This document shows, one piece after another, positions 42,919 to 52,055 of a DNA stretch of 64,000 nt. The stretch is from JABFRZ01 sp964631945 (GTDB lineage Bacteria; Planctomycetota; UBA1135; GCA-002686595): positions 1-64,000 of the forward strand of contig CAZWAY010000010.1 of the NCBI GenBank assembly GCA_964631945.1, given 5' to 3'. Both the position numbers and the translations under genes were made by a program. The notes beneath the pieces are model-generated. The model searched no databases, had not been told where the DNA came from, and saw only the letters and a program-made list of their open reading frames with translations. Position 1 is the first letter of the stretch, and each line of letters opens with the position of its first letter.

Positions 42919-44820
42919 GTGCGCGCAGGATCGAACGCCCCCGGATCGGACGTCTCCGTGGCCGAGTTCACGCTCAAGGCCGTCCTGTGCGGGCTCGTCT
43001 TCGGCGTGATCTTCGGGGCCGCGAACGCCTTCATCGGGTTGAAGGCCGGACTCACGGTCTCGACCTCGATCCCGATCGCGGTGCTGTCGGTGGCGCTGTT
43101 CCGCGCGCTGGGCGGCGGCGGGACGATCCTCGAGGCCAACCTGGCGCAGACCGTGGGGAGCGCGAGCTCGTCGCTCGCCTCGGGCACGATCTTCACCATC
43201 CCGGCACTGTTCATGTGGGGCCTCGAGCCGTCCGTGCCGCAGGTCGCGATCCTGGCGCTGTGCGGCGGACTGCTCGGGATCCTGGCGATGGTGCCGCTGC
43301 GGCGGCTCCTGATCGTCGGGGCCGAGGCCGAGCTGCCCTACCCGGAGGGACGCGCCTGCGCCGACGTGCTGCGCGCGACCGAGAAGGGCGGCGTCGGCAG
43401 CCGCTGGATCTTCATCGGGCTCGCGCTGGGCTTCGTGGTCGAGCTCGCCCTGAGCCAGTTCCACCTGATCCCCAAGGAGGTCAGCTGGAAGCTGGGCCAG
43501 AACGCCTCGCTGGCGCTGCGCATCTCGCCCGCGCTGCTGGCGGTCGGCTTCATCATCGGCTTCCGTGCCGCGGCCGTGATGGTCGTGGGCGGGTTCCTGA
43601 CCTCGCTGGTGCTCTATCCGCTCGTCACCAAGGCCTGGGCGAGCGGGGCGACGGCCGCGCTCTCCTTGGACGAGGTGCAGCAGGCGCTGCGGGCCTACGT
43701 GGACCGCATCCCGGCCGTGCCCGCGCTCGGCGCCAGCGCGGTCAAGAGCCAGTTCCTGCTGTACGTCGGCGCGGGCGCGGTCGCGGCGGCCGGGCTGCTG
43801 ACGGTCGTGCGCACGGGGCCGACCATGGCGCGCTCGCTCGCGGCGGTGGTGGCCGGAGTCCGGCGCGGGGCGGACGCGGCGCCGCCCACGCGCACCGAGC
43901 GTGACCTGCCGGGCTGGATCCTCCTGGTGGGGATCGCGGCGGTGGTGACCCTGCTCGCGTTCATGCCCGGCGTGCTGGCGGGCGAGCTCGGCCTCTCGCG
44001 CCGTCTGCTGGCCGCGATCGGGGCCTCGTTCTTCGCGTTCCTGTTCGTGCCGGTGAGTTCGCGCATGGTGGGCGTGATCGGGGTCTCGTCCAACCCGACC
44101 AGCGCCATGGCGCTGGTCACGCTGGCCGGCACGGCCGCGGTCTTCGCGCTGCTCGGCTGGAAGGAGCTCGACGCGCGCGCGGCGGTGCTCACGGTCGGCA
44201 CGGTCGTGTGCGTGGCGGCCTCCAAGGCCGGCGACATCTCGCAGGACCTGAAGACGGGCCAGCTGGTGGGCGCGACGCCGGCGCTGCAACAGTACGGCCA
44301 GCTCATCGCGGCCGCGGTCGCGTGCTGGGCGGTGGCGGCGGTGGTGGTGGCGATCGGGAAGAGCGAGGGCTTCGGCGAGGGCACCGCCCCGCAGGCGCGC
44401 CTGATGAAGACCATCGTCGAGGCCGTGCTGGGCGAGGCGCTGCCCTGGGACCTGATGGCGATGGGCGGGGCGATGTCGCTGTGCGCCGCGCTGGTCGGCC
44501 TGCCGGCGCTGTCGTTCGCGCTGGGCGTCTACCTGCCGCTGGCCACGCTGGCGACGATCTTCGTGGGCGGCCTGGTGCGGCGCCACGCCGAGCGCGGCGC
44601 GGATGCCCCCGCCAAGAGCGGCCTGCAGAGCGGGATCCTGTGCGCCTCGGGCTTCGTGGCGGGCGAGGGACTCGCGAGCGTGTGCGTCTTCGCCTACGCC
44701 TGGTACACCAGGGCGGGCCGCTACGCGCCGCCGGAGCCGAGCCTGCTCGAGGTCTCGCTCGCGCTGGCGGCGCTCTTGGCGGTGGTGGCGGTGCTGGCTC
44801 GGTCGGCGCGGAGCGCCTGA
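42919..44820 (+). CDS. OPT-family oligopeptide transporter
   Basis: About 633 residues from the GTG at 42919; another GTG at 42958 is possible and neither has a clear ribosome binding site. About 14-16 hydrophobic helices are visible. Family phrases are VFGAANAFIGLKAGLTVSTS-like at the start, EANLAQTVGSASSSLASGTI, AELPYPEGRACADVLRATEK and a late KAGDISQDLKTGQLVGATP. All are typical of bacterial OPT transporters that take up oligopeptides or metal chelates by proton coupling. It follows the Nudix gene by 26 bases. The final helix ends three residues before the stop. Confidence 0.88.
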   Translation: MRAGSNAPGSDVSVAEFTLKAVLCGLVFGVIFGAANAFIGLKAGLTVSTSIPIAVLSVALFRALGGGGTILEANLAQTVGSASSSLASGTIFTIPALFMWGLEPSVPQVAILALCGGLLGILAMVPLRRLLIVGAEAELPYPEGRACADVLRATEKGGVGSRWIFIGLALGFVVELALSQFHLIPKEVSWKLGQNASLALRISPALLAVGFIIGFRAAAVMVVGGFLTSLVLYPLVTKAWASGATAALSLDEVQQALRAYVDRIPAVPALGASAVKSQFLLYVGAGAVAAAGLLTVVRTGPTMARSLAAVVAGVRRGADAAPPTRTERDLPGWILLVGIAAVVTLLAFMPGVLAGELGLSRRLLAAIGASFFAFLFVPVSSRMVGVIGVSSNPTSAMALVTLAGTAAVFALLGWKELDARAAVLTVGTVVCVAASKAGDISQDLKTGQLVGATPALQQYGQLIAAAVACWAVAAVVVAIGKSEGFGEGTAPQARLMKTIVEAVLGEALPWDLMAMGGAMSLCAALVGLPALSFALGVYLPLATLATIFVGGLVRRHAERGADAPAKSGLQSGILCASGFVAGEGLASVCVFAYAWYTRAGRYAPPEPSLLEVSLALAALLAVVAVLARSARSA

Positions 44821-44836
44821 GTCCGGGAAGCGCCAG

Positions 44837-46228
44837 CTAGCGCACCTCGAGCCACCACACGCGCTCGCTCTCCAGCAGCCCGAGTTCGTCCTTCAGCACC
44901 CACGGGAACTTCTCGCCGCGCAGCTCCGTCGTGTCGCGCACGCGGCAGGTGATGCGGTAGAGGCCTGGCGCGTAGTCCTCGCGCGCCATGCGCAGCACGT
45001 CGAGGCCGTCCTTGCCCACGCCGCGCCGGCGGGTCGGGCGTTCGCCCATCGACGGCAGCGGGCCGCGCTCGATTCGGTCGGTGCTCACCAGGTGCTGCGC
45101 GGACGGGACGTGGGCCTCGCCGGGCGTGAGCGGGTACTTGGCCGCCGCTTCGACCCACCAGCTCACCTCGAGGTCGTGCGTGGCCGGGCGCATGGTGCGC
45201 ACGCGGATCTCGACCGGCTGGTCGACCAGCCGGATCGGCTCGCGGATCCCGCGCGGCGGCGCCGGGGGCGTGACCTCCTCGATCGGATCGACGATCGAGT
45301 AGATGCGCAGCAGCAGCGCCTCGCGGCACACCGGGCAGAAGACCTCGCCGTCGTTCATGATGCAGCCGCTGGCGGTCGGGCGCCACGCGCCCATCACCTG
45401 ACCGTTGCCGCCCTCGTAGACCCCCACGCTCGGGTGACGGGCCTCGAGCCAGTGGCGCCAGGGCACGGAAGCGCGCTCCTCCGTGGAGGAGATGTTGGGG
45501 CGGTCGAAGACCTCGCCGCGCCGGTGGGTGTGATCCGAGTACTCGTCGCCGAGGCCCGCGAAGGCGTGGCCCCATTCGTGCACGGCCGTGCGCGCGTCGC
45601 GCCCGCCGATCACGGCCACGCCGCCCCCGCCGGTGCCGAGCACGCCCAGCTTGACGAACACGATCGCCAGACCGTCGCTGCCCGGGATCTGCGCCAGCAC
45701 CTCGTGCACGCGCACGCCGTCGATGCCGACGTGGCCCGCGTCCGTGCCGAGCGTGCGCCCGCCGAGCAGCGTGTCGTACTCGCGCCCGAAGCCGTCCACG
45801 CCGGCCTCGGCGCTCAAGCACACGCCGCGCACGAAGTTGAAGTAGTCCCAGTACTCGCGGAACGGCTCGGCGCGCTCGAACAGCGGCGGCACGTCCTCGG
45901 CCAGCTCGTCGAAGGCGCGCTGGTGCTGGAGCTCGTAGCCGTCGCCCAGCACCACGACCTCGACCCGGTTCGAGGCCGGCCCGTGCTCCACCAGCGCGCA
46001 CGAACCCAGCAAGGCACTCGGAGTCACGCGCTTGGCGGCGAGCTTGCCCTCCGCGGTCGTGGGATGGCGCTCGAGCAAGCGATCGTAGAGCGCGCGCGCC
46101 TCCTTGTGACGGCCGGCGCAGGCGAGCTGCTCGGCGCGCGCGAGCAACGCAGCCGGATCGGAGGGATCCTGACGCGCCGCCACGGGCGCCCCCAGGAGCA
46201 ACAGCGACACCACGAGCAGGGTTCGCAT
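44837..46228 (-). CDS. Secreted M64-family metallopeptidase
   Basis: This encodes 463 residues with a signal peptide (MRTLLVVSLLLLGAPVAA) and a short TPR-like segment at residues 27-65. The peptidase part is typical of M64 (IgA peptidase M64): VEVVVLGDGYE at the start, YFNFVRGVCLSAEAGVD, then the zinc site HEWGHAFAGLGDEY with His217, His221 and a likely third ligand in Asp228. A C-terminal beta-rich domain (residues about 330-463) follows. Homologues in the M64 family cleave immunoglobulin A or are of unknown specificity. It lies downstream of dps on the same strand, with 90 bases between, so it likely has its own promoter. Confidence 0.85.
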   Translation of the reverse strand: MRTLLVVSLLLLGAPVAARQDPSDPAALLARAEQLACAGRHKEARALYDRLLERHPTTAEGKLAAKRVTPSALLGSCALVEHGPASNRVEVVVLGDGYELQHQRAFDELAEDVPPLFERAEPFREYWDYFNFVRGVCLSAEAGVDGFGREYDTLLGGRTLGTDAGHVGIDGVRVHEVLAQIPGSDGLAIVFVKLGVLGTGGGGVAVIGGRDARTAVHEWGHAFAGLGDEYSDHTHRRGEVFDRPNISSTEERASVPWRHWLEARHPSVGVYEGGNGQVMGAWRPTASGCIMNDGEVFCPVCREALLLRIYSIVDPIEEVTPPAPPRGIREPIRLVDQPVEIRVRTMRPATHDLEVSWWVEAAAKYPLTPGEAHVPSAQHLVSTDRIERGPLPSMGERPTRRRGVGKDGLDVLRMAREDYAPGLYRITCRVRDTTELRGEKFPWVLKDELGLLESERVWWLEVR

Positions 46229-46318
46229 CGTCGCGATGATAAGGGCTCGGCCGAGGCAAGGCTCGGCTCGAGCCCGGTAGCGCCGTCACAGGGACGAAAC
46301 GCCGCTGATTCGAAGTCC

Positions 46319-46762
46319 CTAGCCGTTCAGGAAGGCGCGCAGCATCCAGATCGTCTTCTCCTGGCCGTCGGCGTAGCCCTGGGCCAGGTTCTGGGTGGCC
46401 GCGTCGCCGGCCTTGGCCGCGGCCTGCTCCAGCGCGCGCAGCGAGGTGTTCAGGGCTTCGAGGTCGCTGGCGACGTTGCGGACCATGTCGTTGGCCGAGG
46501 GCTGACCGCCGTCCTCGCGCAGGCGCGCCAGGGCGAGCTGCTCCTTCAGCGTGACCGGCGGACGGACGCCGCGCGCGGCCAGGCGTTCGGCCACGGTGTC
46601 GACCTTGAGCGCGGCCTCGTCGTAGAGCTCCTCGAACTTCGCGTGCAGCCCGAAGAACAGCGGGCCGGTCACGGTCCAGTGGTAGCCGCGCAGCTTCATG
46701 TAGAGGATCTGGTAGTCGGCGAGCAGCGTGGCGAGTTCCTTGTCGAGCACTTGTTCCTTCAC
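46319..46762 (-). CDS. dps: Dps-type ferritin-like DNA-protection protein
   Basis: This encodes 147 residues from a GTG start; the strong AAGGAG eight bases upstream decides it over longer readings. The ferroxidase ligands of Dps are all in place: His28 (GYHWTVTG), His40 (LHAKFEELYDE), Asp55 and Glu59 (KVDTVAERL). Dps forms a dodecamer that oxidises and stores iron using hydrogen peroxide and protects DNA. It is divergent from an OxyR-like regulator gene, and OxyR is a known activator of dps in other bacteria. Confidence 0.92.
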   Translation of the reverse strand: MKEQVLDKELATLLADYQILYMKLRGYHWTVTGPLFFGLHAKFEELYDEAALKVDTVAERLAARGVRPPVTLKEQLALARLREDGGQPSANDMVRNVASDLEALNTSLRALEQAAAKAGDAATQNLAQGYADGQEKTIWMLRAFLNG

Positions 46763-46992
46763 GTTCGGGCTCCTTGTCGTGGGTTCGGGTGGATGGATTG
46801 CATGGTCACGATTTCGAGCGAGCACGACCAGTTCGTGTTCATGGATTCTGCGGATCGATCGGGAGCGCGCCTCGGCGAACCGGTGGTCGACGTCCTCCGG
46901 GGTCGGTGTCCGGGCTCGTTCGAATGGCTTCCACCGAGGCAAGGATCGGCGCTGCGGCCTGATGTCGCCAATCGTAGTTTCGTCAGAGTCTG

Positions 46993-47007
46993 ATAGCCTG
47001 TGCCTAT
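46993..47007. promoter_or_regulatory. Candidate OxyR-binding element ATAG-N7-CTAT
   Basis: The sequence ATAG-CCTGTGC-CTAT matches exactly one half of the OxyR consensus (ATAG, seven bases, CTAT). The second half-site expected on the left (46971-46985) is poor: ATCG on one side and no match on the other. It overlaps the start codon of the regulator gene, which would fit autoregulation. Confidence 0.5.
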
Positions 47008-47932
47008 GGAACGCCCGTCCCTGCGCCAGCTCGAGTGCGCCCTGGCCGTGGCCGAGCGCCTGAGCTTCCGGCGCGCGGCCGAGGCCTGCTTCATCAGCCA
47101 GCCGGCGCTCTCGCTGCAGGTCCAGCAGCTCGAGCGACTGCTCGGGACGCGCCTGTTCGAGCGCGATCGGCGTCGCGTGCTGCTGACGCCGGCGGGTGAG
47201 CAGCTGCTTCCGCACCTGCGGGCCGCCCTGCTCGCGATCGACGGCCTGGTCGAAGCGGCCCACGCCCAGCGCGACCCGCTGGCCGGAACGCTGCGCCTCG
47301 GGGTCATCCCGACGGTCGCGCCCTACGTGCTGCCGGGCGTGATCGTGCCCCTGCGCAAGCGCTGCCCCGAGTTGCGCCTCCTGCTGCGCGAGGACACGAC
47401 CGCGCGGCTGGTCGAGCGCGTGCAGGAGGGCAAGCTCGACCTGTGCCTGCTCGCGCTCGAGGCCGAGCTCGGGGGCCTGGCGACGCTCACGCTCTACTCC
47501 GATCCCTTCGTGCTGGTCGTGCCGGCGGACCACGACCTGGCCGCGCGCAAGCTGGCGCGCGTGCCGGACCTGGCCGACGAGGAAGTGCTGCTGCTCGAGG
47601 ACGAGCACTGCTTCCGGGCCCAGGCGCTGGCCCTGTGCCAGCGCGCCGGCGCGCGCGAGCTCGGCGACTTCCGCGCCACGAGCCTGAACACGCTGGTGCG
47701 CATGGTGGCGAGCGGCACGGGCGTCACGCTGCTGCCGGCCATGGCGCTGGCCAGCGAGGTGCGCGGTCAGGACCGGCTGGTGGCGCTGCCGCTCGAGCGC
47801 CGCGCCTCGCGCACCATCGGCCTGGCGTGGCGCGCCTCGACGCCGCGTCGCGCGGCCTTCGAGCAGCTGGCCGAGGCCTTCGTCGAGCACGCGCCCAAGG
47901 GCACGCTCGCGGTCGCGCGCGGGCGGCGCTAG
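47006..47932 (+). CDS. oxyR: OxyR-type hydrogen-peroxide-responsive LysR regulator
   Basis: This encodes 308 residues from the ATG at 47006; a GTG six bases earlier is possible. It has a LysR-type N-terminal HTH (LRQLECALAVAERLSFRRAA then FISQPALSLQVQQLE) and a periplasmic-binding-like effector domain. Within it EDEHCFRAQALALC places Cys202 and Cys211 with eight residues between. This is the same spacing and context as the redox pair of E. coli OxyR (Cys199 and Cys208), so peroxide sensing by disulfide formation is expected. It is divergent from dps, with an OxyR-like motif at its start. Confidence 0.9.
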   Translation: MERPSLRQLECALAVAERLSFRRAAEACFISQPALSLQVQQLERLLGTRLFERDRRRVLLTPAGEQLLPHLRAALLAIDGLVEAAHAQRDPLAGTLRLGVIPTVAPYVLPGVIVPLRKRCPELRLLLREDTTARLVERVQEGKLDLCLLALEAELGGLATLTLYSDPFVLVVPADHDLAARKLARVPDLADEEVLLLEDEHCFRAQALALCQRAGARELGDFRATSLNTLVRMVASGTGVTLLPAMALASEVRGQDRLVALPLERRASRTIGLAWRASTPRRAAFEQLAEAFVEHAPKGTLAVARGRR

Positions 47933-48559
47933 CTAGCCCGACCTCGAGAATGGAAGACGTCCTCGGTCGGCCCGCTTGCGCCGCCCCAGCGCGCGCACGT
48001 AGATCGGGCGCTTGCCCGGCGTCCTCGCCAGGCGCTCGAATCCGCAGCGTTCGAACACCTGCGGCAGCCCGGTCCAGGCGAAGGCGCCCGGCAGCTCGCC
48101 GCCGGCCCGCGGCGGCACGGCCGGATAGCCCTCGACGCGCGCCGCGCCGTGCTTGCGCGCCAGGGCAACGGCCTGCGCCAGCAGGCGCTTCCCGAGCCCG
48201 CGCTTGCGCCACTCCCTCGCGACGAAGAAGCAGGTCACCGACCAGGTGCGCTCGTCCCAGTCGGTCGCCAGCGATGGCTTCGCGGCGAGCGCCACGAAGT
48301 CCGCGCGCGGCCCGACGCTGCACCAGCCGACCGCGCGACCGGCCGCGAGCGCGAGCACGCCCTTGGCCGCGCCGCGCGCGACGAGTCGCTTCAGGGCGCG
48401 CCGGTTGCCCTCGCCGCGCCCCTGCTCCCAGTCCTTGCGCGCGAGTCGCCAGGCCATGCACCAGCACCCGCCGCAGGCTCCGCGCGCACCGAACAGCACC
48501 TCGAGTCGCGCCCAGTCGGCCCGCGCGAGCGGCCGGATCTCGACGGTCGCGCGCGCCAT
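47933..48559 (-). CDS. GNAT-family acetyltransferase
   Basis: This 208-residue protein has the GNAT acetyl-CoA site in SVTCFFVAREWRKRGLGKRL with the R/Q-x-x-G-x-G/A pattern RKRGLG and a following helix LLAQAVALARKHGAARVEGY. A Cys-rich ACGGCWCMAWR segment near residue 28 is typical for a subgroup of small acetyltransferases. The amine substrate cannot be deduced. The stop abuts the stop of the convergent oxyR gene without overlap. The C-terminal 20 residues are basic. Confidence 0.8.
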   Translation of the reverse strand: MARATVEIRPLARADWARLEVLFGARGACGGCWCMAWRLARKDWEQGRGEGNRRALKRLVARGAAKGVLALAAGRAVGWCSVGPRADFVALAAKPSLATDWDERTWSVTCFFVAREWRKRGLGKRLLAQAVALARKHGAARVEGYPAVPPRAGGELPGAFAWTGLPQVFERCGFERLARTPGKRPIYVRALGRRKRADRGRLPFSRSG

Positions 48560-48564
48560 CGTCC

Positions 48565-48864
48565 TCAGTCTCCGCTCTCCGGCGCGGCCAGCGCGCCCGC
48601 GGACTCGCCCCCGTCCTGGCGCGCGAGCCTGGCCCCCGCCATCGCCAGGCCGAGCCCGGCCAGGCCGACCAGCAACGCGAGCGGGAAGCTGCGCTGCACC
48701 TCGACCTTCACCTGGTCGTAGCTGCGCCGCTGCGCGAACGCCTTCGGCCCCGTGCCCGGCCCGTTGGCGAGCTCGAGCACGGTGATCACCGCCACCACGA
48801 TGGTGAGCAGCCCGAGGACGATCAGGGACAGGCCCAGACGGCGGCGCACGCGAGACGACGGCAC
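48565..48864 (-). CDS. Small two-TM protein
   Basis: This encodes 99 residues, five bases upstream of the GNAT gene and probably co-transcribed. Two hydrophobic helices (SLIVLGLLTIVVAVITVLE and FPLALLVGLAGLGLAMAGA) are joined by a polar loop of about 27 residues containing RRSYDQVKVEVQRS. The loop is likely extracytoplasmic and both termini cytoplasmic. I do not recognise the family and no catalytic motif is visible. Confidence 0.6.
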   Translation of the reverse strand: MPSSRVRRRLGLSLIVLGLLTIVVAVITVLELANGPGTGPKAFAQRRSYDQVKVEVQRSFPLALLVGLAGLGLAMAGARLARQDGGESAGALAAPESGD

Positions 48865-48907
48865 GCGCCCATCGTAACGCGTCGCATGGGGCGCGGCCGG
48901 TCGACGG

Positions 48908-50188
48908 CTACCTCGGCGTCGGGTCCGGCGTGCTCGGAGTGGCCTCGATCCCGCGCTGGGGCTTCAGGCTCTTGACGCGCTCGGGCGGCTCGCCGAGGCC
49001 CTCCAGCGGCAGGAGCGGCTCGGGCCGGCGCGTCTCGCCCTCGATCGCGCGCAGGGCGGGCAGGTCCTTGGCCGAGCGCGCGTCGCGCTCCTCGAAGCGC
49101 CGCAGGGTCGGCACCAGACGCGAGTGGATCGAGCCCACGAAGTCGTTGTAGGACTTGCGCGCGCGTTCGATCGATTCGCCCACGACCGCGGCGTGCTCCA
49201 GCACGGTGGCGGCGCGCTGGTGCAGCTCGCGCCCGAGCGCGAACAGCTCCTGGGCGCTGTCGGACAGGTTCTTCTCGCGCCAGCCGACGTGCACCGCGCG
49301 CAACAGGCCGATCAGGGTGGCCGGGCTGGCGATCACGACGTTGCGCTCGGCCGCGTACTCGATCAGCTCGGGCCGGCGCTCGAGCGCGGCGTCGACCAGC
49401 TGATCGCCGGGGATGAACATGACCACGAACTCCGGCGAGGCGTCGAAGCTGGTCCAGTAGCTCTTGCGCGCCAGCTTCTGGGCCTGGAGCATCACGTTCT
49501 CGGCGTAGCGCTCGAGGTGCGCCTCGACCTCCTCGGGCGTCTTCGCGTCGAGCGCGTCGAGGTAGGCGTCGACGTTCATCTTGGCGTCGATCGCCACCAC
49601 GCGCCCGTTGGGCAGCTTCACGATCAGGTCGGGGCGCGTGAGCTTGCCCTCCTCGTCGCGCAGGCTCGACTGCGCCGTGAAGTCGCAGTAGCTCTTCATG
49701 CCGGAGACCTCGACCACGCGCTCGAGCTGCACCTCGCCGTAGCGCCCGCGCACGTTGGGCTTGCGCAGCGCCTGCACGAGCTTGCCGGTCTCGCTGCGCA
49801 GCTCCAGGTTGCTCTGGCTCATCTTCAGCACCTGCTCGCGCAGCCCGGCGTGGTCGCGCCCGACCTGTTCGAGCGACTGGTGCGTCTTCTCGAGCGCCTT
49901 GGCGACCGGCGCGATCAGCTGGTCGACCGCGAGACGGCGCTTCTCGAGCTCGGCCGTGGCCTCGTTGCGTTGCACGGCGAAGGCCGTCTGCGCCAGGCGC
50001 ATGAACTCCTCGTTGGAGTGCCGCAGGGCCTCGCCGGCCAGGGCCTGGAAGCTCGTGCGGGCCTGCTCCAGGTCGCTCTGGCGACCCTGGGACAGGCGCG
50101 ACTCGGCCTGCAGCCGCCAGCGCTCGCGCACGAGCCAGGCGCAGGCGACGAGGACGAGCGCGAGCGCGGTCAGCAGGGCGATTTCCAT
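48908..50188 (-). CDS. rmuC: DNA recombination protein RmuC
   Basis: This 426-residue protein has an N-terminal membrane anchor (MEIALLTALALVLVACAWL), a long coiled coil to about residue 130, and an RmuC core. The core shows NVRGRYGEVQLERVVEVSGM, PDLIVKLPNGRVVAIDAKMN, SPEFVVMFIPGDQLVDAAL and NVVIASPATLIGLLRAVH. RmuC is a nuclease-like protein that limits genome rearrangement at inverted repeats in E. coli. The nuclease-like PD-(D/E)xK pattern corresponds to PDLIV...DAK here. The C-terminal 60 residues are a Pro-rich tail. Confidence 0.92.
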   Translation of the reverse strand: MEIALLTALALVLVACAWLVRERWRLQAESRLSQGRQSDLEQARTSFQALAGEALRHSNEEFMRLAQTAFAVQRNEATAELEKRRLAVDQLIAPVAKALEKTHQSLEQVGRDHAGLREQVLKMSQSNLELRSETGKLVQALRKPNVRGRYGEVQLERVVEVSGMKSYCDFTAQSSLRDEEGKLTRPDLIVKLPNGRVVAIDAKMNVDAYLDALDAKTPEEVEAHLERYAENVMLQAQKLARKSYWTSFDASPEFVVMFIPGDQLVDAALERRPELIEYAAERNVVIASPATLIGLLRAVHVGWREKNLSDSAQELFALGRELHQRAATVLEHAAVVGESIERARKSYNDFVGSIHSRLVPTLRRFEERDARSAKDLPALRAIEGETRRPEPLLPLEGLGEPPERVKSLKPQRGIEATPSTPDPTPR

Positions 50189-50390
50189 GGTGCGGCAGCG
50201 CGTTCTCCCCCGCCGCGCCGAGTCTAGCGCGACGACCGGGCGGTCTCCATCGCGCCGTGGCTCGCCCTCCGCAAGCCGGAACCCGCGGGGTGCCCCCTGA
50301 ACTCCGCTTTCTTCGCCAGCCTGGCCGTCGTGGTCGTCGGGCCGCTCGTGTTCGAGCGCACGCCGCGGCCGTGGGCTCTGGCGGCGCTGA

Positions 50391-52055
50391 CTACCTCGCG
50401 ACGACCACGTCCAGTGCGTCGCTCAGGCGTGAACGCGGTACGCCCGAGCACAGTCCCTGGACCGACACGGCGAGACCGAAGAGCGCCGGATCGTTGGGCA
50501 AGTCGATCAAGAAGGCGGCCGGACCTCCCGAATGAGGCAGGACTGCGCGGAAGAGCCGCGGACTGGTGAGGTCCACCAGGAGCTCGCCCAGCGGAGTCGC
50601 CAGCGGCGCGCGCGGCGAGCCGTAGCCGAAGACCGTTGCGAGCCCCGGTCCCTGTCCGCTGCAGTCGAGGGCGACTTTCCACGGTAGGCCGAGGAAGGGC
50701 TCGCTGCGCTGCGAGAGCGTGAGTGGATTCGAACCCGAGCCATTGCGCACGGCGTCGCCGTCGAGCTTCACGGTCCAGAGCGCACCGAAGTCGTCCCCGG
50801 CCGAGCTGTCGTTGGGCGCGCCGAGGGCGAGATCCGGCGTACCGTCCCCGTCGACGTCTCCGAGATTCGCCAGCGACTTGCCGAACAAGGAAACGTCGGG
50901 AATGACCCCCTGGAAGCCGCCGTGGCCTTGCGTGAGCAGCACGTGACGAGCGAGCGAGCCGTTCGATCGTAGCGAGGCGATGACCACCGCTCCCCGCCAG
51001 GGGGGAGGGGCCGCATCGGGTGTCCACATCGGCACGCCGATGGCGAGCTCGAGCGTCCCGTCCCGGTCGAGGTCGCCGAGGTTCGCGAAGGAGGCGCCGA
51101 AGAAGCAATGGAGTCTGTGGCCGTCGCCGTCGCCCACGAATCCGAATTCCTCCTGCGGGATCCGCTTCACGTCGCGCAATTCCTGGTTGCCGTCGAGGAA
51201 CAGGATCAGGAGTGCGGACGGGGTGTAGGACCGGATGCTCAACGGGGCGTCCCGCACCACGAGGTCGGGGTTGCCGTCGCCGTCCAGATCTCCGAGCGAG
51301 CTCATGCGCTCGCCCAGCTGCGCGACGTCGAGCCGGCCCGCGCCGCCGCCCCAACTCTCGCTGATCTTGTGCGCGGACTTCGGACGGCCGTCGTTCTGGA
51401 GGCGCACGATCCAGATGGCACCGTTCTGGTTGCCGGGGCCGTCGTCGTCCCCCGGTGCGCCGATGGCAAGCTCGCCGACGCCGTCCCCGTCCACGTCCGG
51501 CAGGCTGGTCAAGCCGACCGCGAAGTTGTCGAAGGCCGGGCCGGTGATGGGCGGGAAGAAGACCGGGTCGGTGGGCTCGATGCGCTGGACGCGCTTCACG
51601 CTCCCGTCTGCGGCCAGGAACAGGATGTCGACGGAGCCGGTGGTGAAGCGGTAGTTCCCCACGACGAGCTCGCTGATCCCGTCCCCGTCCATGTCGGGCA
51701 GGCTCGCGAGCGAGTGGCTGTAGCTCTGATGGGTGCCGGTGATCCTGTTCTGCCCGATCACGCCACCATCGCGCCCCAGGAAGAGGATCCAGACGGCTCC
51801 ATCGTTCGGCCCGGCCGTGTCGTCGCCGTAGGCCGAAACGGCCAGGTCGGGCGTACCGTCGCCGTTGACGTCGCCGAGGCCCGTCAGGGCCGTGCCGAAG
51901 TAGTCCTCCTCGTGCAGACGGCCGGTGAAGCCACCCTCGCCGGTGGTGATCCTCTTCTGGCCGAGCACCGCACCGACCTGAGCAGCGCCGCGGGTCGAGA
52001 CTCCCGCCAGGGAAACCAGGACACAGACGAGCGAGCCGAGTCTGGAACCCACCAT
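50391..52055 (-). CDS. Secreted FG-GAP (integrin-like) protein with clade-typical C-terminus
   Basis: This encodes 554 residues with a signal peptide and a GGAGAA ribosome-binding site. Six calcium-binding FG-GAP-type loops of the form DxDGDG are visible (DVNGDGTPD, DMDGDGISE, DVDGDGVGE, DLDGDGNPD, DLDRDGTLE, DVDGDGTPD), as expected for a seven-bladed integrin-alpha-like propeller. The last 105 residues form a different module ending IDLPNDPALFGLAVSVQGLC and then SRLSDALDVVVAR. The same kind of ending occurs in the PKD protein at 62279. It probably acts outside the cell in adhesion or binding. Confidence 0.82.
   Translation of the reverse strand: MVGSRLGSLVCVLVSLAGVSTRGAAQVGAVLGQKRITTGEGGFTGRLHEEDYFGTALTGLGDVNGDGTPDLAVSAYGDDTAGPNDGAVWILFLGRDGGVIGQNRITGTHQSYSHSLASLPDMDGDGISELVVGNYRFTTGSVDILFLAADGSVKRVQRIEPTDPVFFPPITGPAFDNFAVGLTSLPDVDGDGVGELAIGAPGDDDGPGNQNGAIWIVRLQNDGRPKSAHKISESWGGGAGRLDVAQLGERMSSLGDLDGDGNPDLVVRDAPLSIRSYTPSALLILFLDGNQELRDVKRIPQEEFGFVGDGDGHRLHCFFGASFANLGDLDRDGTLELAIGVPMWTPDAAPPPWRGAVVIASLRSNGSLARHVLLTQGHGGFQGVIPDVSLFGKSLANLGDVDGDGTPDLALGAPNDSSAGDDFGALWTVKLDGDAVRNGSGSNPLTLSQRSEPFLGLPWKVALDCSGQGPGLATVFGYGSPRAPLATPLGELLVDLTSPRLFRAVLPHSGGPAAFLIDLPNDPALFGLAVSVQGLCSGVPRSRLSDALDVVVAR

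Noticed and set aside
46265..46274. Perfect palindrome GGCTCGAGCC between dps and the M64 gene
   Set aside because: Ten-base palindromes are frequent by chance in this composition and there is no loop or second copy to support a function.
50718..50738. Sequence GGATTCGAACCC resembling a tRNA T-arm
   Set aside because: It lies inside the FG-GAP gene, and I find no acceptor stem or anticodon arm around it.
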